Position numbers and translations under genes: made by a program. A stretch of 28,189 nt of DNA, taken from a virus. The notes beneath the pieces were generated by a model. The model did no database searches, was not told the DNA's origin, and was given only the letters and a program-made list of their open reading frames with translations. Positions 1 through 7,117 of the stretch are shown here, piece after piece. Position 1 is the first letter of the stretch. Each line of letters opens with the position of its first letter. The stretch spans positions 1-28,189 of the IMG/VR virus record IMGVR_UViG_3300031974_004185; one strand, 5' to 3'.

Positions 1-1
1 G

Positions 2-490
2 TCTTCAATTTATGTAGTTGGACATTATGAGACAGATTGTGGTGGTTGTGATACTATTAATTCTTATCGTGAGATTTTTGACTTGGTGTTGAAGGCACAT
101 AATTCTGGCTACAATGTTTTGTTTGAAGGTTTATTAATTTCTGGTGATGCAAAAAGAACTTTCGAATTATTTGAACTTGGTCTACCCTTGAAAGTAATTG
201 GCATAGATATTCCATTGGAAGTTTGTGTTGATTCTATTAATCAACGTAGGAGAAATAGTTATGAAAAGCGTTTGGAAGCGAAAAAGGAAGAGAATAAAAA
301 GAGGGAAGAAAAAGGGCAAAAGCTCTTAAAATTACCTGAATGGCGTGGTGAAGTGAATCCTACTAACACCACCGCTAAATATAATCAAATTAAGAAAACT
401 ATGAATTGGTTAGCAGAAAGAGGTGTTGATACTTCTTGGCATAACCGTGAGGAAGCATTCAACGTTATTAAAAAGGAATTAGGGCTATGA
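2..490 (+). CDS. 5-hydroxymethyluracil DNA kinase (P-loop), 5' end missing
   Basis: The frame is open to the left edge, so the start codon and Walker A loop lie outside the window. The visible part begins YVVGHYETDCGGCDTI, followed by VLFEGLL and VIGIDIPLEVCVDSINQRRR, then NPTNTTAKY. I recognise this order from phage P-loop kinases annotated as 5-hmdU DNA kinases, which phosphorylate 5-hydroxymethyl-dU in DNA during thymine hypermodification. An approximately 30-residue, strongly charged Lys/Glu segment sits between the RRR and NPTNTT motifs; relatives I recall are more compact here. The stop overlaps the next ATG as ATGA, indicating translational coupling. The context (helical/aGPT-Pplase partner, thymidylate-synthase homologue) supports the call. 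A generic nucleotide kinase is the main alternative. Confidence 0.72.
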   Translation, partial: SSIYVVGHYETDCGGCDTINSYREIFDLVLKAHNSGYNVLFEGLLISGDAKRTFELFELGLPLKVIGIDIPLEVCVDSINQRRRNSYEKRLEAKKEENKKREEKGQKLLKLPEWRGEVNPTNTTAKYNQIKKTMNWLAERGVDTSWHNREEAFNVIKKELGL

Positions 491-1344
491 GTATCGAAGG
501 ATTTTTTAATTATGCAAGAGAACGCTACAACATCTTTTTAAAAAAAGATGTTGTAGGATCACCTGCTCCATGGACTGAAGATAAAATACTTCAACAATAT
601 CGTTTTTGTAATATTTTCCGTGAGGATGACATTGTTACAAAATGGATTCGTAAAAACGTTCGTGAACCTTATGCTGACCACCCCAAGCTATTGGGCATGA
701 TTGTTCTTGCTCGTTGGTTTAATAAAATTGAAACGCTTGAAGTTATAAAAGAAAACAATTTGTTTGAGAATTGGAACACTGAGGATGCTCAGAAAGCACT
801 TGGTGGTCTTTCTCCTATAGTTAGCGGAGCATATATAATCAAGACTCCAGATGGAATGAATAAACTAACAGGAATTTGTTGGTGCTTAGAGCAAATTTTA
901 CCTGATGCAGTACATCTTCAAGCCCATATCGAGGTTGGTGAAACAGGGTTGGCTGACGTACATAGAGTGTTGATGGATTATCCATTCCTTGGTGCGTTTA
1001 TGTCGTATGAAATAGTAACAGACCTGAGACACACATTTATGTTGAACCAAGCACCTGATATTATGACTTGGGCTAATCCTGGACCAGGAGCAGCACGAGG
1101 TCTCTCAAGGCTTTTAGGCTATGAGGCGAATCATTTTAATCGTAGTAGTAAGAAAGATTATGCAACTATGATGGTTGAAATGCAGAAGTTATTGGAATTA
1201 TCCAAGCAAGATAAATATTGGAGCAATGAATATCCTGCTTGGGAAATGAGAGAAGTCGAACACACGTTGTGTGAGTTCGATAAATATGAAAGGGCAAGAC
1301 TTGGTGAGGGTCGTCCTAAACAAAAATATAGAAAAGGAGTTTAA
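487..1344 (+). CDS. 5-hmdU DNA kinase helical / aGPT-Pplase-like DNA base hypermodification protein
   Basis: 285 residues. Near the N-terminus it has a family-like block: FFNYARERYNIFLKK, PWTEDKILQQYRFCNIFRE, then KWIRKNV. Near residues 196-206 lies NPGPGAARGL, and the C-terminus has WEMREVEHTLCEFDKYERAR followed by LGEGRPK. I associate these motifs with the family known as 5-hmdU DNA kinase helical domain or alpha-glutamyl/putrescinyl thymine pyrophosphorylase (aGPT-Pplase), some members of which transfer amino acids onto phosphorylated hmdU in DNA. Which of the two activities applies cannot be decided by eye. The GPG turn fits the proposed relationship to helix-hairpin-helix DNA glycosylases. 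It overlaps the kinase gene by four bases. A 15-bp perfect inverted repeat lies in codons 13-24. Confidence 0.72.
   Translation: MSIEGFFNYARERYNIFLKKDVVGSPAPWTEDKILQQYRFCNIFREDDIVTKWIRKNVREPYADHPKLLGMIVLARWFNKIETLEVIKENNLFENWNTEDAQKALGGLSPIVSGAYIIKTPDGMNKLTGICWCLEQILPDAVHLQAHIEVGETGLADVHRVLMDYPFLGAFMSYEIVTDLRHTFMLNQAPDIMTWANPGPGAARGLSRLLGYEANHFNRSSKKDYATMMVEMQKLLELSKQDKYWSNEYPAWEMREVEHTLCEFDKYERARLGEGRPKQKYRKGV
525..556. repeat. 15-bp perfect inverted repeat inside coding sequence
   Basis: The arms are CTACAACATCTTTTT (525-539) and AAAAAGATGTTGTAG (542-556), separated by AA. It lies 38 bases after the start codon of the hypermodification gene, so the transcript could form a hairpin just inside the ribosome-binding window. 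The sequence is directly readable; a function is inference. Confidence 0.9.
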
Positions 1345-1347
1345 ATC

Positions 1348-1953
1348 ATGACATCTGTAAGACTAACAAAAACAATACGAGAAACAATCTATACTCGTGT
1401 CATTAAATATAAATTTCAGGAACAAGTTACTGAACTTTTAAAGAAACATCAGAAATTAGCTGAAATGATCTATCAAGATATGTTCACCAAGGATGAGCAT
1501 AAACTTTTAAAAAGTTTGCCACAAAATTGGTTGGCACCAAGACAGTCGATCAGTTATAATTTGGCAGGACAATCTAGATATATTTGTTTCAATGGAATCA
1601 TAGGTCATTATAGGGAATATTACAACCAAATTGATTTTGAAAAACCAGAACAAATTGAATTTAATTTCCCTTGCCAATATGAAACTCCTGTTATCGAGTC
1701 TGGGACAGAAATCTATAACCTTGTTAATAAATTAGATAATGAAGCTGATTCTCTGAATGAAGAGATAAAGAAAGCAAAACAAAACTTATGGGCTGCTTTA
1801 GAATCAGTGACTACTCTTAATAAATTAATTACAGAGTGGGAAGAAATTCGTCCATTCTGTAAGGATTTTATGGTCACAAAAGCTAATCTTCCCGCTGTGA
1901 AAGTTAGTGAATTAAATAAAATGTTGAATTTACCAAAAGAGGAGAATTCATAG
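1348..1953 (+). CDS. Nmad5-like putative nucleotide-modification-associated protein
   Basis: 201 residues, start ATG preceded by AAGGAG with good spacing. The N-terminus (RLTKTIRETIYTRVI, then FQEQVTELLKKHQKLAEMIY) and the C-terminal ending LPAVKVSELNKMLNLP resemble phage proteins I know as Nmad5 (nucleotide modification associated domain 5), a family named by genome context and without proven chemistry. Residues about 125-165 look like a coiled coil. There is no transmembrane segment or obvious catalytic motif. Its place between the aGPT-Pplase-like gene and the thymidylate-synthase homologue is the strongest support for a link to DNA modification. If the family call is wrong it is simply a conserved phage hypothetical protein. 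Confidence 0.5.
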   Translation: MTSVRLTKTIRETIYTRVIKYKFQEQVTELLKKHQKLAEMIYQDMFTKDEHKLLKSLPQNWLAPRQSISYNLAGQSRYICFNGIIGHYREYYNQIDFEKPEQIEFNFPCQYETPVIESGTEIYNLVNKLDNEADSLNEEIKKAKQNLWAALESVTTLNKLITEWEEIRPFCKDFMVTKANLPAVKVSELNKMLNLPKEENS

Positions 1954-2180
1954 TGAAGAAACTATTATTAATATTTTGTTTATTACCATCTATATGTTTA
2001 GCAGATGCAGAACATAGAGAAAAAATTATTTTTGAAAATAAGCGTGCGATGACCATAAGCAAAAGAGAAATAAATGTATTTGAATATCAATCAAAATTAG
2101 ATAATAGAATAATTTGCTTTATCGCAGTAACTGAAGGTTATCAAGAAAATTTACATTGTGTTAATAGGAGAGAAAAGTAA
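1953..2180 (+). CDS. Small secreted (periplasmic) protein of unknown function
   Basis: 75 residues, GTG start overlapping the previous TAG stop by one base, preceded by GAGGAG. The N-terminus MKKLLLIFCLLPSICLADA is a clear Sec signal peptide: two lysines, a hydrophobic core and a likely signal peptidase I site after CLA. The mature product would be about 56 residues, charged, with two cysteines (RIICFIA and LHC) that could form a disulphide in the periplasm. I see no recognisable domain. The stop overlaps the ATG of the thymidylate-synthase homologue. An exported protein inside a nucleotide-modification operon is odd; superinfection exclusion or envelope modification are guesses only. Confidence 0.65.
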   Translation: MKKLLLIFCLLPSICLADAEHREKIIFENKRAMTISKREINVFEYQSKLDNRIICFIAVTEGYQENLHCVNRREK

Positions 2181-3178
2181 TGTTAGTTTTTGATGTTCGT
2201 AACGTTCATGAAGCTTTACCTAAAGTAGTGCAAGCGTTGCTGTTAAAAAAGAATGCAGTTAAGAGAAACTCTCGTAATGGAGAAGTGTTGGTATTTAAAG
2301 AACCAGTAACAACGGTCTATCGTAAACCAACAGAAAGAGTATTATTTTATCCTGATAGAGATGCTAATCCGTTCTTCCATTTTATGGAAAGTCTTTGGAT
2401 GCTGGCTGGTCGTAAAGATGTTGAAATGCCCGCAACCTATGTTAAAAACATTAAGAACTTTAGTGATGATGGAATTTTCTTCAATGCTGCCTATGGGCAT
2501 CGTCTTATTAAGCAATACAGTAAGAATCAGTTAAAAGAAATTATAGATATTTTAAAAAATGATCCTGATTCAAGACAGGCTGTTGCTCAAATTTGGTCGC
2601 ATGAAGACTTGCTAAAAAATACTAAAGATAAACCATGTAATCTAATGGCAGTTTTTAGCATTAATTGTGAGAATAAGGTTGATATGATTGTCTATAATCG
2701 TAGCAATGATATCGTTTGGGGAGCATACGGAGCTAATGCTGTTCATTTTAGCTATTTTCACGAATATGTTGCAGCAGGTATTGGGAAAGAAGTTGGTGTA
2801 TATAGACAAGTTAGTAATAATTTGCATGCATACCTAGATACTTTAGAAAAAGTTAAGAATATTGGTGAATATGAAGCTATAAATAATCCTTATTCTTATC
2901 CTAATGACTTAAAACCTTTTCCACTTGTTAATTCTCAACTAGAACATTGGGAACTAGATTTAAAATTATTTATGGATGATGCTCCTTGCAGTACTATGAA
3001 TGATCGTTTCTTTACCAGAGTTGCTTATCCTATAAAAGCAGCTCACAAAGCTTATAAAAACAAAAAGAATCCTAAAAGATTTTCTTATGCCATTGAAATT
3101 ATGGAACAGTGTTTAGCTGAAGATTGGAGAAAAGCTTGTATTGAATGGTTACAACGTCGGGAACAAGGAGCAAAATAA
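2180..3178 (+). CDS. Thymidylate synthase homologue, probable dUMP hydroxymethylase
   Basis: 332 residues, start ATG overlapping the upstream TAA, with AGGAG before it. Thymidylate-synthase-fold landmarks are present: a folate/dUMP-binding DSRQAVAQIW, the catalytic cysteine in KPCNLMAVFSI (Cys153), then YNRSNDIVWGAYGANAVHFS and NNLHAYL. Asn186 aligns with the asparagine that gives classical synthases dUMP rather than dCMP specificity. The divergent body and position beside hmdU-processing genes favour a 5-hydroxymethyl-dUMP synthase, as in phages that replace thymine with hydroxymethyluracil. Ordinary dTMP synthesis cannot be excluded by sequence alone. It is coupled to the downstream HD gene through a TAATG overlap. 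Confidence 0.8.
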   Translation: MLVFDVRNVHEALPKVVQALLLKKNAVKRNSRNGEVLVFKEPVTTVYRKPTERVLFYPDRDANPFFHFMESLWMLAGRKDVEMPATYVKNIKNFSDDGIFFNAAYGHRLIKQYSKNQLKEIIDILKNDPDSRQAVAQIWSHEDLLKNTKDKPCNLMAVFSINCENKVDMIVYNRSNDIVWGAYGANAVHFSYFHEYVAAGIGKEVGVYRQVSNNLHAYLDTLEKVKNIGEYEAINNPYSYPNDLKPFPLVNSQLEHWELDLKLFMDDAPCSTMNDRFFTRVAYPIKAAHKAYKNKKNPKRFSYAIEIMEQCLAEDWRKACIEWLQRREQGAK

Positions 3179-3741
3179 TGGAACAAGCTAATAAGTTCAC
3201 TAAAATTATACAAACGAGAGCTGGTGGAAGAGTAGAAAGATGTCACTCTTTTACTAAAATTGGCAGTTATAATGTAGCAGAACATTCTTGGAATGTTGCT
3301 ATGCTGGGTTATTATCTATATTCAAAAGATTTTGAAAGGTTGTGCATACATTATTTAGTGCATGATGTTCATGAAGCTTGGGTCGGTGACATACCAAGTC
3401 CAGTAAGGAAGTATGCTTTGGACGGGTCTGTTTTAGAAAAAATTGAAAAAGCTATAAATTTAGAACTGAACTATCCTTCAGCATGTGATTTATCTGATGA
3501 AGATAAAATTAAAATTAGAAGCTGTGACCAACTAGAATTCTACTTTTGGGCTAGAGAACAAGAATTATTGGGTAATAAATTCATTAGAGAATCATTAATA
3601 GAAATTGAAAGATATTTTGATGAAAATCCTCTTGAATATAAAGCAAATAAATTATATCTTTTTGCTAAGGATATGGAAGATGGATTTTTACCAAGACAAC
3701 AAGGTGTGATAAAAGAAATTATGGAGAAAATCAATGGTTAA
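3178..3741 (+). CDS. HD-domain 5'-deoxynucleotidase (YfbR-like)
   Basis: 187 residues from the ATG at 3178, which overlaps the TAA of the synthase gene and follows AAGGAG; an in-frame upstream start at 3145 has no such site. HD metal ligands are visible: Arg18 and His36 (RVERCHSF, AEHSWNVA), His62-Asp63 in LVHDVHEAWVGDIPSP, and a later Asp in RSCDQLEF. This arrangement matches YfbR-type phosphohydrolases that convert dNMPs to nucleosides. In this setting it may hydrolyse dTMP or dCMP from the host pool so that hmdU or dUMP wins (inference). The C-terminal 60 residues are helical. Confidence 0.82.
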   Translation: MEQANKFTKIIQTRAGGRVERCHSFTKIGSYNVAEHSWNVAMLGYYLYSKDFERLCIHYLVHDVHEAWVGDIPSPVRKYALDGSVLEKIEKAINLELNYPSACDLSDEDKIKIRSCDQLEFYFWAREQELLGNKFIRESLIEIERYFDENPLEYKANKLYLFAKDMEDGFLPRQQGVIKEIMEKING

Positions 3742-4168
3742 ACAAGTAGCAGGAACACACTATAAAAGTAGTTTTCAACATTGGGACTTTGTAGAAATGT
3801 TTGAAATTGGTTATCTAGAAGCTAATGCAACTAAATATGTGTTGCGTTGGAAGAAAAAGAATGGTGTGGAAGATTTAAAGAAAGCAAAAAGCTATGTTGA
3901 AAAATTAATACTAGAGATGCATTTTAATGACAGGAGATCAAAATCCACTATTGGTGATGACTTCTTCATAAATGAATTTTGTATTAGCAATAAATTAGGT
4001 GAAAAAGAACGTAATATTTGCCATGTTTTATTAGCTCAATGGGAAGTTGTGGAAGAATTAGAAGCAGTGATTGGCTGGATAGATCAATTAATCGAGGAGG
4101 CTTCTCAACCAAGAATAGATTCAACAGGACAAGATAGTCCATTTGGATATGATGGGGAGGAAGGTTGA
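3734..4168 (+). CDS. DUF3310 (SaV-like) phage protein
   Basis: 144 residues, starting inside the end of the HD gene with GGAG eight bases upstream. The N-terminal 50 residues hold the DUF3310 signature: HYKSSFQHWDFVEMF, GYLEANATKYVLRW, then GVEDLKKAKSYVEKL. The family is widespread in phages near nucleotide-metabolism genes and is sometimes called a nucleotide kinase without good proof. The C-terminal half (about residues 65-144) is acidic, helical and unrecognised, ending in a disordered DSTGQDSPFGYDGEEG tail. The stop overlaps the polymerase start (TGATG). Confidence 0.8.
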   Translation: MVKQVAGTHYKSSFQHWDFVEMFEIGYLEANATKYVLRWKKKNGVEDLKKAKSYVEKLILEMHFNDRRSKSTIGDDFFINEFCISNKLGEKERNICHVLLAQWEVVEELEAVIGWIDQLIEEASQPRIDSTGQDSPFGYDGEEG

Positions 4169-6117
4169 TGCAACTACCATTATTTGAACCAAAGAGTGAA
4201 TGGAAGCCTCCTCAACTGAGTGAGCTTCCATCTTGGAAAGGTAAAAAGAGAATTTGTATTGATGTTGAAACACGTGATGAGCAGCTTCGTAAGCTTGGTC
4301 CAGGAGTTCGTCGTGGTGGATATATTGTTGGAATTAGTTTCACTATAGAAGATGAAGGCTCTTATTATTTACCATATAGGCATGCGGGAGGAGATAATCT
4401 TCCTGTCGATGCAGTGCTTTCCTATATGAAGGAAAATGCTAAAGTATTCACTGGAGATTTGGTGGGTGCAAACCTTAGTTATGATCTAGACTATTTGTGG
4501 GAAGAAGGGATTTTCTTCCCCAATGTAAGATTTTATAGAGATATTCAGATTGCTGACCCTTTAATTTATGAATTACATAATAGTTATAGTTTGGATAACA
4601 TTGCCAAACGCCTTGGTCTGGCAGGTAAAGACGAAACACAATTGCGTATAGCTGCAAAAGATTATGGTGTTGACCCTAAAGGTGGTATGTGGAAACTTCC
4701 TGCTCGTCACGTAGGAGCATATGCAGAAGCAGATACACAACAACCATTATTAGTATTAAGACGTCAGGAAAGATTAATCGACGAACAAGATTTATGGGAT
4801 ATTTATGACTTAGAAAGCAAAGTTCTCCCTGTTTTAGTAAAAATGCGTCGTCGAGGTGTATTAATAGACCAAGATAAACTTAGTAGAGTAGAAGAATGGT
4901 CTACAACTCAGGAGAAAGAGGCTCTCTCGGAAGTTAAAAGGCTTTCAGGTGTAGCTATTAACCTTGGAGATGTTTGGAAAGCGGAGGCTATTGCTCCAGC
5001 TCTGGAGAACATAGGTATAAAGGTTGGTAAAACTGCCAAAACAAATAAACCTTCAGTTGATAAAGACTTTCTCACATCTGTAGACCACCCTGTTGCTAAA
5101 TCCTTACTTTGGGCACGTAAAACAAATAAGCTCAGAACAACTTTTGCTGCGTCAGTTCGTAGATATATGACTAATGGTCGTATCCATTGCGAATTTAACC
5201 AAATAGCAAGAGAAAATGAAGATGGAGAGCAAAAGGGTGCGAGATTCGGCAGGTTAAGTTGCACTAATCCAAATTTACAACAGCAACCAAGTCGTGACGA
5301 ATTTGCACAAATGTGGAGAGATATTTATATCCCAGAGCAGGATGCAATTTGGTGTGCAAATGACTATAGTCAGCAAGAACCTCGTTGGACAACTCATTTT
5401 GCAGCCGTGATGGGTCTTCCAGGAGCAAAAGCTGCTGCACAAGCTTATCATGATGATCCATTACTTGATAATCACCAATTTATGTCAGATTTAACAGGTC
5501 TTCCACGTAAAGCAGCCAAGAACATTTACTTGGGCTTGTGTTATGGTGAAGGTGGTGCAAAATTATGCCGAGAATTAGGTCTTCCAACTCGTTGGGCTTC
5601 CGTGTTTGGTAGAGGTCGTGACCGTAAAACTAAATATTATGCAACTCGTGAAGAAGCATTAGAAGCTAAAAAGCAGGTGGAAAACGGCTATATTTATGAA
5701 GCAGCAGGAGAAGAAGGTCAAAATATTTTAAATACTTTTGATAATCGTGCACCATTTATCCGACAATTGGCTAAAAAAGCCCAGCAGAAGGCAGCAGCCA
5801 AGGGTCAAATTCGTACTGGTGGTGGTCGTGTAATTCACTTCCCAGAAAAGAAAGACGGCAGTTATGATTGGTGTCATAAGGCTTTGAACCGCTTAATTCA
5901 GGGAACTTCAGCAGACCAGACCAAGAAAGCATTAGTTGCTTTGGATGAAGCTGGTTATTTTATGCAATTACAAGTACATGATGAAATAGATGGTAGTGTG
6001 GCAACTGAAGCAGAAGCTCACGCTCAAGCTAAAATTATGAGAGAGATTATGCCTTCAGAGGTTCCATTTAGGGTGGACACTGAATTAGGTAAAAGTTGGG
6101 GAGATTCAATGGGTTAG
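4168..6117 (+). CDS. polA: Family A DNA polymerase with 3'-5' exonuclease domain
   Basis: 649 residues from ATG 4168 (a TTG lies one codon upstream); GGGGAGGAAGG precedes it. The proofreading domain has Asp32 and Glu34 (CIDVET), an ExoII block GANLSYDLDYL and an ExoIII block YAEADTQQPL, so all acidic ligands appear present. Polymerase motif A is NDYSQQEPRW, motif B RKAAKNIYLGLCYG (Arg447, Lys451, Tyr459), motif C VHDEID. There is no 5'-nuclease domain, as in T7-like replicative polymerases. The residue matching E. coli Pol I Phe762 is leucine (Leu455). It is followed by a hairpin and promoter, so it ends an operon. Confidence 0.95.
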   Translation: MQLPLFEPKSEWKPPQLSELPSWKGKKRICIDVETRDEQLRKLGPGVRRGGYIVGISFTIEDEGSYYLPYRHAGGDNLPVDAVLSYMKENAKVFTGDLVGANLSYDLDYLWEEGIFFPNVRFYRDIQIADPLIYELHNSYSLDNIAKRLGLAGKDETQLRIAAKDYGVDPKGGMWKLPARHVGAYAEADTQQPLLVLRRQERLIDEQDLWDIYDLESKVLPVLVKMRRRGVLIDQDKLSRVEEWSTTQEKEALSEVKRLSGVAINLGDVWKAEAIAPALENIGIKVGKTAKTNKPSVDKDFLTSVDHPVAKSLLWARKTNKLRTTFAASVRRYMTNGRIHCEFNQIARENEDGEQKGARFGRLSCTNPNLQQQPSRDEFAQMWRDIYIPEQDAIWCANDYSQQEPRWTTHFAAVMGLPGAKAAAQAYHDDPLLDNHQFMSDLTGLPRKAAKNIYLGLCYGEGGAKLCRELGLPTRWASVFGRGRDRKTKYYATREEALEAKKQVENGYIYEAAGEEGQNILNTFDNRAPFIRQLAKKAQQKAAAKGQIRTGGGRVIHFPEKKDGSYDWCHKALNRLIQGTSADQTKKALVALDEAGYFMQLQVHDEIDGSVATEAEAHAQAKIMREIMPSEVPFRVDTELGKSWGDSMG

Positions 6118-6146
6118 AAAAAGACAATAAAGTTGTTGTCTTTTTC
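6117..6146 (+). terminator. AT-rich hairpin, possible terminator overlapping a promoter
   Basis: Arms GAAAAAGACAA (6117-6127) and TTGTCTTTTTC (6136-6146) pair perfectly over 11 bp with an 8-base loop; the second arm supplies a T-run. The first arm begins at the last base of the polymerase stop codon. The right arm also contains the -35 hexamer of the next promoter, so it may both end the polymerase transcript and start the next one. Confidence 0.5.
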
Positions 6147-6164
6147 TATTAGATAAATTATTAT
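6136..6164 (+). promoter_or_regulatory. Sigma70-like promoter, module copy 1
   Basis: TTGTCT (6136-6141), 17-base spacer, TATTAT (6159-6164). It carries the same GTTGTTGTCTTTTTC block seen before three other transcription units, and the downstream leader has AGAAAAGGA as ribosome site for the gene at 6202. This copy lacks the ACAACAAC part of the downstream arm. Confidence 0.62.
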
Positions 6165-6201
6165 TAATTCATTTAGTAGAATTTTAGAAAAGGAGATTGG
6201 A

Positions 6202-6693
6202 ATGAACAAAGCTGAAAAATTAGATAGAATTGCTGCTTTTAATGTATTGTTTCCTGTTGGAACTAAAGTGTATTTAAAAGAAGATGGGAAAGAAAGATTG
6301 ACCCGCACTGAAATTGCTGGTGCTGCTTTCTTAAATAAATCAGAAGAAATGGTTGCTTGGTTTCAAGGAATTAGTGGTTCTTATAAGATTAGTTGCTGCA
6401 AAGGAGAAATTGATCAAGGTATTGAACGAGAACTTTTAATAGAGAAAATGGCTAACAAACAAGTGGTTGCTAGTTTGAAATATGAAATCCACCAAACTCA
6501 TTTATGTCATGCCAGAACTCGTAGAAATTTAGCTGATATAGAAATTAAGATTGCTGAAATAAGAAACAGAGCTGCAGAAGCTAGAAGCCAAGCTCAACCT
6601 TTGGAGGCTATTTGTGATTCTAATTTAGAAATAAGAGACAAAATTCTAGAAGGGATTAATTTTGTCATGACAGGAAAAAGAGATGTTTCATAA
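6202..6693 (+). CDS. Phage protein of unknown function
   Basis: 163 residues, ATG preceded by AAAAGGAG. I do not recognise it. The N-terminal part (about residues 12-70) looks beta-rich, with FPVGTKVYLKEDG and EIAGAAFLNKSEEMVAWF, reminiscent of small barrel domains in phage hypotheticals. Residues about 85-140 (HARTRRNLADIEIKIAEIRN onward) form a probable coiled coil. It is the first gene after promoter copy 1 and overlaps the dCMP deaminase gene by 11 bases, so it is co-transcribed with it. Confidence 0.7.
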   Translation: MNKAEKLDRIAAFNVLFPVGTKVYLKEDGKERLTRTEIAGAAFLNKSEEMVAWFQGISGSYKISCCKGEIDQGIERELLIEKMANKQVVASLKYEIHQTHLCHARTRRNLADIEIKIAEIRNRAAEARSQAQPLEAICDSNLEIRDKILEGINFVMTGKRDVS

Positions 6694-7117
6694 AACACAC
6701 AAAGACTTCTTAACTCTCGCCAAGTTTTGGGCTGAATTAAAAAGCAAAGACCCTAGCACTAAAGTTGCTGCTGTTATTGCTGATGATAAAAAGCGTATTG
6801 TTGGGATGGGATATAATGGATTCCCCAGAGGAGTTGAGGATAATCCAGAACGCTATCATGACAGGGAAATAAAGTATAAATATGTCGTGCATGCTGAAGT
6901 TAATGCAATATTAAATGCTGTGAAAAGTGTTGAAGGTTGCACACTCTATTGTTATCCTCTGCCAACTTGTAGTGAATGTGCTAAAGTAATTATTCAGTCT
7001 GGAATTAAAAGGGTTGTATTCCCTAAAGATTCCAATGTGGATAAAAATTGGACAGAATCTTTTAATTTTGCTTATCAAATGTACAGCGAAGCTGGTGTTG
7101 AGGTTTTGTATGTCTGA
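6683..7117 (+). CDS. Deoxycytidylate (dCMP) deaminase
   Basis: 144 residues. Zinc-dependent cytidine-deaminase-fold signature: His70-Ala-Glu72 (VVHAEVNAIL) and PLPTCSECAKVI with Cys96 and Cys99. The N-terminal STKVAAVIADDKK and GMGYNGFPRG are typical of dCMP deaminases. It converts dCMP to dUMP, the substrate of the thymidylate-synthase homologue at 2180, so it fits the proposed hmdU supply route. AGGA lies seven bases before the ATG. I did not see the HxxxxC zinc insert found in some allosteric dCMP deaminases, so dCTP/dTTP regulation is uncertain. Confidence 0.92.
   Translation: MFHKTHKDFLTLAKFWAELKSKDPSTKVAAVIADDKKRIVGMGYNGFPRGVEDNPERYHDREIKYKYVVHAEVNAILNAVKSVEGCTLYCYPLPTCSECAKVIIQSGIKRVVFPKDSNVDKNWTESFNFAYQMYSEAGVEVLYV

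Noticed and set aside
3145-3177. Upstream start for the HD nucleotidase
   Set aside because: No ribosome site precedes it, while ATG 3178 follows AAGGAG and overlaps the stop of the previous gene.
4908-5461. Open frames on the minus strand across the polymerase gene
   Set aside because: They lie wholly within a strongly motif-supported + strand gene, lack ribosome sites and resemble no family.
7014-7109. Longer start for the nuclease gene
   Set aside because: It would overlap the dCMP deaminase by more than 100 bases; the added residues look like a shifted reading of that gene.
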